From the NCBI GenBank assembly GCA_001898225.1, contig MKTJ01000047.1, positions 259,806 to 323,805 of the forward strand: 64,000 nucleotides of DNA, in the 5' to 3' direction. The stretch's first letter is position 1. Every line of letters starts with the position of its first letter. The DNA comes from Chloroflexi bacterium 54-19. Its GTDB lineage: Bacteria; Chloroflexota; Chloroflexia; Chloroheliales; Chloroheliaceae. The position numbers and the translations under genes are program-made. Below the pieces are notes generated by a model. It was given only the letters and a program-made list of their open reading frames with translations, made no database searches and had not been told where the DNA came from. Positions 59,437-64,000 of this stretch are shown here, piece by piece.

Positions 59437-59453
59437 TAGATAAAGTTTATCTA
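59437..59453. promoter_or_regulatory. 17-bp perfect palindrome downstream of the metY -10
   Basis: TAGATAAA-G-TTTATCTA, arms of 8 bp around one central base, placed 9 bp downstream of the -10 box, across the predicted start. It suits a repressor operator, perhaps sulfur-responsive. Regulator unknown. Confidence 0.6.
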
Positions 59454-59461
59454 GTTTCATT

Positions 59462-59490
59462 AGATTAAACCCGTCCCGAATTTTTGTCAA
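59462..59490 (-). promoter_or_regulatory. Promoter for metY
   Basis: Minus-strand TTGACA (59490-59485) and TAATCT (59467-59462) with 17-bp spacing. A perfect -35 with a fair -10 box. Confidence 0.7.
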
Positions 59491-59500
59491 GGTCCGAAAA

Positions 59501-59521
59501 ATACATTTTTAAAAAATGTAT
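59501..59521. promoter_or_regulatory. 21-bp perfect palindrome upstream of the metY -35
   Basis: ATACATTTTT-A-AAAAATGTAT, 10-bp arms with one central base, 10 bp upstream of the -35. It may be an activator site or an AT-rich upstream element. Confidence 0.5.
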
Positions 59522-59614
59522 AAAATTACCTATACTAAAATCGACCGGGTACACTCTCTAAATGGCATCATTGGCACCAGACCCGGTCTAAAATTCAGTT
59601 CAGAAGATTGGTAA

Positions 59615-61588
59615 CTATTTGACCCAACCCTTCTTTTGTAACACTTCCAGACCTAAGAGGGAAATCGTCACCTGGTGGGTTACGGGGTCGAAGGCGAATT
59701 TGGCCCGCTCGAAATACTGGTAGACCGTGTCTTTACCCTCGGCGTTTTTCTCGGTGAATTCTTCGGTAATGGGGTAGCCGAACCGTGATAGCCCACCGTT
59801 GTTCTTCCAGAAGTCGAAGAAGGCTCCCTTTAACAGGTGTTTGGTCTGGTCGAAATACTGCTGGTCGTCGGTCGTGACGGCGAAACGTCCCGGTGGGAAG
59901 TAACGGCCTTCAATCGCGTCGTAGCCAATCAAAGAGGTCCGCACAAAATCGTTGGGGCCTGCCGGGATGGGCAGTTCGAATTTTACCCGCTCGAAATACT
60001 GGACCAGTTTGTTGCTCTTGCTGCGCGGGTCGTATTCGGTGAATTGCTCGGTCAAAGGGTAGCCGTAAAAACTGAGGGCCGGAATATCCTTGCGGGTCCA
60101 GGTCGTTTTGAATTCGCCCTGGACATAGTGACCGGATTGCGGCACGTAGAGTTTATCCGGGTTTGCCTTGGCATCGGCGTCGCTGGGGGCCGGGAGTTTA
60201 TCCGCCGGGTTGACCCCACCGTAGGCCGTGAAGTCAGGCAGACCGGTTGCGCCCGGTATAACCGCCACCACGTCGCTGCCAAAGTCACGGTTTTCGTAGC
60301 GGGCCAAACGCCCATCGCTGCTAACGGCGTAAAGCATGGTCGAGCGCAGACCGCTGACCGAGTTGGCGGCGTTTTTAGTAGTAACAGCCGTAAAAGAGGG
60401 CCTTACGGTCAGATTTTGTTGGATAGCGTCACTGCCGAATAAGGGGGTGATTTCGCCGGTCGCCATCTTTTGCCAGCTTTGCCCGTCGGTGTTGCGATAG
60501 AACCCATCGCGGGTAGCGGCGTAGACCAGGCCGGAGACTTCTGGGTTAGCGTCGGTGGTCAGGGCGTAGACCCCCGTCGCGGGTAGCCCGCTGGCGACAG
60601 GTTGCCAGGCCGTCCGGTCGTTGGAGAGGCGCCACAGGCTGTCGCCGTTCCCGGCGTAGACGTAATTGCCCGCCGCGATTAAGAGAACCGTAATAGCGCC
60701 GGTCGGGTCGGGGCCGGTACCTTTATCGGCGCTCCAGGGCCCGGCGTGGCTCCAGGTTTTACCGCCATCGGTCGAAAATTTCACCCGGACCCAATCGGGG
60801 CTATTGCCGCCTGGTACATAGGCGGTTCCCATGTAGACATTTTGCGGATTGGTGGTATCGACCGCCAGCGTCACCACTTTCAAGTTTTCGGGCAAGGCAT
60901 TGTCGGCGGGAGCGGTAAATTTTTGACCGCCATCGCTGCTATGATAAACCGTCGCCAGGGGTCCGGCCACCGCTACATACACATTTTTATTGGAAGCGGC
61001 CAGGGCGGTTATAGGACGCCCCACCAGCCCGATATTCTTCCAGGTCTGGCCGCCATCGGTGCTTTTGAATAGGCCGGCGCGGTCGGTGCCGAGGTAGAGC
61101 CCTTTCTCTGAATCTTCCCGGTCGTAGACCAGGGCTGTGACGTTTTTCCCTTTAAAGTCGGCCACATCGGTCCAGGTCTTCCCGCTATCCGGGGAGCGGC
61201 GCAAGCCATCAGCCATCGCGGCAAATAGCACCTGGTAATCGGCAGGGGTAGCCGCCAGGTTGTAAAGGATGGGGTGCGCTTCAAACGGATTACTGACTAC
61301 CGCGTTATTGGCCGTACCATTTGTGTTTGTGGTTGAGACGCCAGGGCTGGCGCTCGGTTTTACGGTCAGGGTTGAGGCGGGAGCGGTGGTGGTAGCCGGG
61401 GCGGATGGTTCGGCGGTCGCGCTGGTATAGGCCAGGATTCCCAGGCCGACCAGGATTACCAGGACCACCAACCCGGCCAGCAGCCCGCGCCACGACCGCC
61501 GGGGCTTTTGAGGACCGGGACGGTCGGGACGTTCGGTTGATTTAACTTCGGGACGCTGTTCTTTGGGAGAAAAGGTGGAACTTGCCAT
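59615..61588 (-). CDS. Membrane-anchored beta-propeller protein with GYPxTE repeats
   Basis: 657-residue protein. A cytoplasmic basic, Pro-rich tail (1-33) precedes one signal-anchor helix (about 34-55), then a Thr/Ser/Pro linker. Residues about 105-450 are repeats of the YCF48/BNR sialidase-like propeller type: SPDSGKTWTDV, STDGGQTWKNI, SSDGGQKF and STDGGKTWSHA. The C-terminal 190 residues contain FYGYPLTEQFTEYD and RFGYPITEEFTEKN with QYFERVKFE and QYFERAKFAFD, a two-copy GYPxTEE module seen widely in Chloroflexota exported proteins. Function unknown; probably a surface binding protein. SRPBCC gene lies 44 bp upstream. Confidence 0.85.
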   Translation of the reverse strand: MASSTFSPKEQRPEVKSTERPDRPGPQKPRRSWRGLLAGLVVLVILVGLGILAYTSATAEPSAPATTTAPASTLTVKPSASPGVSTTNTNGTANNAVVSNPFEAHPILYNLAATPADYQVLFAAMADGLRRSPDSGKTWTDVADFKGKNVTALVYDREDSEKGLYLGTDRAGLFKSTDGGQTWKNIGLVGRPITALAASNKNVYVAVAGPLATVYHSSDGGQKFTAPADNALPENLKVVTLAVDTTNPQNVYMGTAYVPGGNSPDWVRVKFSTDGGKTWSHAGPWSADKGTGPDPTGAITVLLIAAGNYVYAGNGDSLWRLSNDRTAWQPVASGLPATGVYALTTDANPEVSGLVYAATRDGFYRNTDGQSWQKMATGEITPLFGSDAIQQNLTVRPSFTAVTTKNAANSVSGLRSTMLYAVSSDGRLARYENRDFGSDVVAVIPGATGLPDFTAYGGVNPADKLPAPSDADAKANPDKLYVPQSGHYVQGEFKTTWTRKDIPALSFYGYPLTEQFTEYDPRSKSNKLVQYFERVKFELPIPAGPNDFVRTSLIGYDAIEGRYFPPGRFAVTTDDQQYFDQTKHLLKGAFFDFWKNNGGLSRFGYPITEEFTEKNAEGKDTVYQYFERAKFAFDPVTHQVTISLLGLEVLQKKGWVK

Positions 61589-61632
61589 GATTCAGGGAAA
61601 CTTACCTTACTTTAACTTAACTACTTGCGGAT

Positions 61633-62097
61633 TTATTGGACCGCCCGCAGGTTGGGACGACCTTCCAGGATTTTTTTCAAATTGACCAGGGTCTGGATGG
61701 TATTTTTTTCGATTTCTTTTTCCATGACCAGTTTGTCCATAAGGCGGCCCAGGAAACTGCCGGGCAAAGTATAGTCGCTGGCGAAAGTGACTTCGGTCCC
61801 GCCATCCGGGTTCGGTTTGAACTGCCAGGTGGAATTACTCTTGACGCCTTCGGTCGAGCGTGAGACAAACTTCCGGTTTGGCACGAACTCGACAATTTCC
61901 AGGGTGGTCTTGTACTGGACCCCGAACATGGTTCCCGCGGCCTCGACTCTTGCGCCTTTACCCCGGTTCAGGGGGCCGACTGCCTGGAATTTCGTAAAGT
62001 TGGGCATAAACTTCAGGCCGTTATCGGGATTCGTCACAAAATCAAAGGCGACCTCTACCGGGACAGCAATATCAATAGCTTTGACGATTTCAGCCAT
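61633..62097 (-). CDS. SRPBCC-family (polyketide cyclase/CoxG-like) protein
   Basis: 154-residue START-like fold protein. Begins AEIVKAIDIAVPVEVAFDFVTNPDNGLKFMPNFTKF; the family pattern continues with ARVEAAGTMFGVQYKTTLEIVEFVPNRKFVSRS and EVTFASDYTLPGSFLG. Members bind hydrophobic ligands; function unknown. The ATG at 62097 is chosen with AAGGGG eight bases upstream; a GTG at 62106 would add three residues. Promoter at 62170-62199. The beta-propeller gene is the likely second cistron. Confidence 0.85.
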   Translation of the reverse strand: MAEIVKAIDIAVPVEVAFDFVTNPDNGLKFMPNFTKFQAVGPLNRGKGARVEAAGTMFGVQYKTTLEIVEFVPNRKFVSRSTEGVKSNSTWQFKPNPDGGTEVTFASDYTLPGSFLGRLMDKLVMEKEIEKNTIQTLVNLKKILEGRPNLRAVQ

Positions 62098-62169
62098 TTT
62101 ATCCACCCCTTCTTAAAAATTAACAGGCCAACTCGTTAGTTTCAGACAAACCACGTACAGGACTGGCCC

Positions 62170-62199
62170 ATTATACTCTATCTGCGGCGGATGTGTCAT
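62170..62199 (-). promoter_or_regulatory. Promoter for the SRPBCC - beta-propeller pair
   Basis: Minus-strand ATGACA (62199-62194) and TATAAT (62175-62170) with 18-bp spacing, about 72 bp before the ATG. Confidence 0.55.
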
Positions 62200-62275
62200 T
62201 AGAAACCTGAACCAGGGGGTTATACCGGGGAAAAATTAATCTTTTGCTAAGAGTGAAATTCTTAATGAGAAGAAA

Positions 62276-62315
62276 TTAAAACCAAAAAGAGGCCACCTCT
62301 AAATGAGGTGGCCTC
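62276..62315 (-). terminator. Terminator of acs
   Basis: GAGGCCACCTC (62289-62299) and GAGGTGGCCTC (62305-62315) form a perfect 11-bp stem with loop TAAAT, followed by TTTTTGG on the minus strand, 15 bp after the stop. Confidence 0.85.
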
Positions 62316-62329
62316 GAAATTATTAAAAA

Positions 62330-64000
62330 TTAACCATCGAGGGTACTGGTATCACCGACCGGTTCGCCCAGTTCCTTGGCCCGGATGACCCGGCGCATAA
62401 TCTTGCCGGAGCGAGTTTTGGGTAGCGAGGGGGTGAATTCAAGTTCGTCCGGTACTGCCACCGGGCCGACATTGGTCCGCACGTGCAGTTTGAGCTCCTT
62501 CATCAACTCGTCGCTCGGTTCGTAGCCGCTCTTGAGAATGACAAAGACTTTCACGTGTTCGCCCTTGATGTCGTCCGGTTTGCCAATCGCGGCGGCCTCG
62601 GCCACTGCCGGGTGGCTGACCAGGCTCGACTCAATTTCCATCGAACCGAGGCGGTGCCCCGAAACCTTGATAACATCATCCACGCGACCCTGAATCCAGA
62701 AGTAGCCGTCAGCATCTTTGTGGGCAGCATCACCGGCGAAGTAGACGCCCTCAATGGTGTTCCAGTAGGTCTCGTAGCGGGCCTTGTCGCCGTAAATCGT
62801 CCGCATCTGGCTCGGCCAGGGCTGGCGAATAATCAGGAAGCCGCCCTTGTCGCTGCCGACACTGTTACCGTCTTTATCGACCACGTCCGTTTCGATGGTC
62901 GGGAAGGGCCAGCTTGCGCTGCCCGGTTTGAGCGGCAGGGCGATAGTCGGGGTAATCATGTGGGCCCCGGTCTCGGTCTGCCACCAGGTATCCATAATCG
63001 GTAGTTTGTTGGCCCCGATATGTTCGCGGTACCAGATCCAGGCTTCCGGGTTAATCGGCTCCCCGACCGTTCCCAGCAACCGCAGGCTGGTCATATCGTG
63101 CTTTTGCGGCCATTCCTCGCCTTCCCGCATCCGGGCGCGAATGGCGGTCGGCGCGGTGTAAAGAATAGTAATTTTGTATTTTTCAATCAGGCTCCACCAG
63201 CGGTCCGGTTCCGGGAAAGTCGGGATACCCTCGAACATAACCGAGGTCACACCGGTCATGAGGGGGCCGTAGATAACATAGCTGTGCCCGGTCACCCAGC
63301 CCACGTCAGCCGTACACCAGAAAATATCGTCAGGCTTAATATCGAAAGTGAACTTGGTGGTGGCGTATACCCCTACGGCGTACCCGGCCTGGACGTGGAC
63401 CACGCCTTTCGGTTTGCCGGTCGAGCCACTGGTATAGAGGATATAGAGCATGTCCTCGCTGTCCATCGGTTCGGCGGGGATGACCACGTCTTCGTCAAAC
63501 TCGGTCAGGGCATCTTTCAAGAAGATGTCGCGCCCGGCCTTCATGTTGCAGTTGTTGTTCAGGCGCTGGGCCACGATAACCTTCTGGATGGTGGGAGTTT
63601 CGGCCAGGGCTTCGTCGGCGATTTTCTTGAGGTCAACCAGCTTACCGCCCCGGTAGTTGCCGTCGGCGGTAATCAGCATTTTGGCCTGGCAGTCAATGAT
63701 GCGGTCCCGCAAGGCGCTGGCGGCAAAACCGCCAAAGACGACCGAGTGAGCCGCTCCCAGGCGGGCGCAGGCCAGGACGGCATAGAGTTGTTCGGGGATG
63801 GCGGGCATGTAGATGGCGACCCGGTCGCCCTTGTTAACACCCAGTTTTTTCATGGCGGCGGCCAGCCGGTTTACTTCCTGGAAAAGCTCACCATAGGTGA
63901 TAGTGCGGGTCGTGCCGTCGTCACCCTCCCAGTAATAGGCGACTTTGTGTTCGGTGGGGGTGCCAATATGGCGGTCCAGGCAATTATAAGTAATATTGAA
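62330..64000 (-). CDS. acs: Acetyl-CoA synthetase, N-terminus cut by window edge
   Basis: AMP-forming enzyme activating acetate to acetyl-CoA. The frame is open from base 64000 (NITYNCLDRHIG ... YYWEGDDGTTRTITYGELF), so only the first 80 or so residues are missing. Motifs seen are YTSGSTGKPKGVVH (AMP loop), MFEGIPTFPEPDRWW, DTWWQTETGAHM, YWNTIEGVYFAGDAAHKDADGYFWIQGRVDDVIKVSGHRLG and the catalytic lysine in KTRSGKIMRR. These are acetyl- rather than propionyl-type features, especially the Trp of WWQTETG. A terminator follows. Confidence 0.95.
   Translation of the reverse strand, partial: FNITYNCLDRHIGTPTEHKVAYYWEGDDGTTRTITYGELFQEVNRLAAAMKKLGVNKGDRVAIYMPAIPEQLYAVLACARLGAAHSVVFGGFAASALRDRIIDCQAKMLITADGNYRGGKLVDLKKIADEALAETPTIQKVIVAQRLNNNCNMKAGRDIFLKDALTEFDEDVVIPAEPMDSEDMLYILYTSGSTGKPKGVVHVQAGYAVGVYATTKFTFDIKPDDIFWCTADVGWVTGHSYVIYGPLMTGVTSVMFEGIPTFPEPDRWWSLIEKYKITILYTAPTAIRARMREGEEWPQKHDMTSLRLLGTVGEPINPEAWIWYREHIGANKLPIMDTWWQTETGAHMITPTIALPLKPGSASWPFPTIETDVVDKDGNSVGSDKGGFLIIRQPWPSQMRTIYGDKARYETYWNTIEGVYFAGDAAHKDADGYFWIQGRVDDVIKVSGHRLGSMEIESSLVSHPAVAEAAAIGKPDDIKGEHVKVFVILKSGYEPSDELMKELKLHVRTNVGPVAVPDELEFTPSLPKTRSGKIMRRVIRAKELGEPVGDTSTLDG

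Overview
This is a 64-kb bacterial chromosome segment of roughly 57% GC with ordinary housekeeping content. I see no transposase, integrase, phage gene, CRISPR array or rRNA. The best phylum guess is Chloroflexota. The reasons are secreted proteins carrying repeated GYPxTE / YFERxxFE modules (50313-51692 and 59615-61588), a 897-residue MalT-like LuxR regulator, and the style of the division and cell-wall genes. I cannot fix the class. Both ends are cut: murD lacks its start at the left edge and acs lacks its start at the right edge.

Region 1 (1-11.7 kb) is the plus-strand division and cell-wall (dcw) cluster, in the order murD, ftsW, an unknown membrane protein, murC, murB, ddl, ftsQ, ftsA, ftsZ. 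murG, usually found between ftsW and murC, is missing, and an unrecognised 268-residue membrane protein occupies its slot. Internal promoters are visible before ddl and ftsZ, and a good terminator follows ftsZ. murJ, the lipid II flippase, lies separately at 55.1 kb.

Region 2 (11.9-25.4 kb) is mixed: hemerythrin, the LuxR/MalT regulator, a GNAT enzyme, a GT4 glycosyltransferase preceded by a coupled 45-codon ORF, a Gfo/Idh - SDR - DNA methyltransferase run, a soluble sensor kinase, and an EamA exporter whose leader holds a 27-residue valine-rich ORF. Two long intergenic elements with TGTCATTYC-type inverted ends lie here.

Region 3 (25.7-28.1 kb) has an initiator tRNA with a near-ideal promoter, then tilS-hpt. 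Region 4 (28.1-40.5 kb, minus strand) has RidA and VOC proteins, a TagO/WecA-type phosphoglycosyltransferase with a giant O-antigen-ligase/TPR protein, recN, a solitary McrC-like PD-(D/E)XK nuclease, and two tandem LPG-synthase-like membrane proteins. Together with the dcw genes and murJ this makes the window rich in envelope functions.

Region 5 (40.8-54.7 kb) has a plus-strand run of small membrane proteins with a cyclase, OsmC and SnoaL proteins. It then has a minus-strand operon of a double-FHA protein, a two-nucleotide-site flavoprotein and a membrane protein, which is the best candidate here for an undescribed system. After that come DJ-1/PfpI, a PdtaS-type sensor kinase co-transcribed with a secreted protein, an M6-type secreted metalloprotease, and endonuclease V.

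Region 6 (55-64 kb) has murJ, two tandem VOC proteins, O-acetylhomoserine sulfhydrylase with two perfect palindromes around its promoter, an SRPBCC protein next to a membrane-anchored beta-propeller/GYPxTE protein, and acetyl-CoA synthetase. Intergenic gaps repeatedly contain inverted repeats built from short iterated words (AACGTT-, GTTTAG-, GGTCAGA-type).
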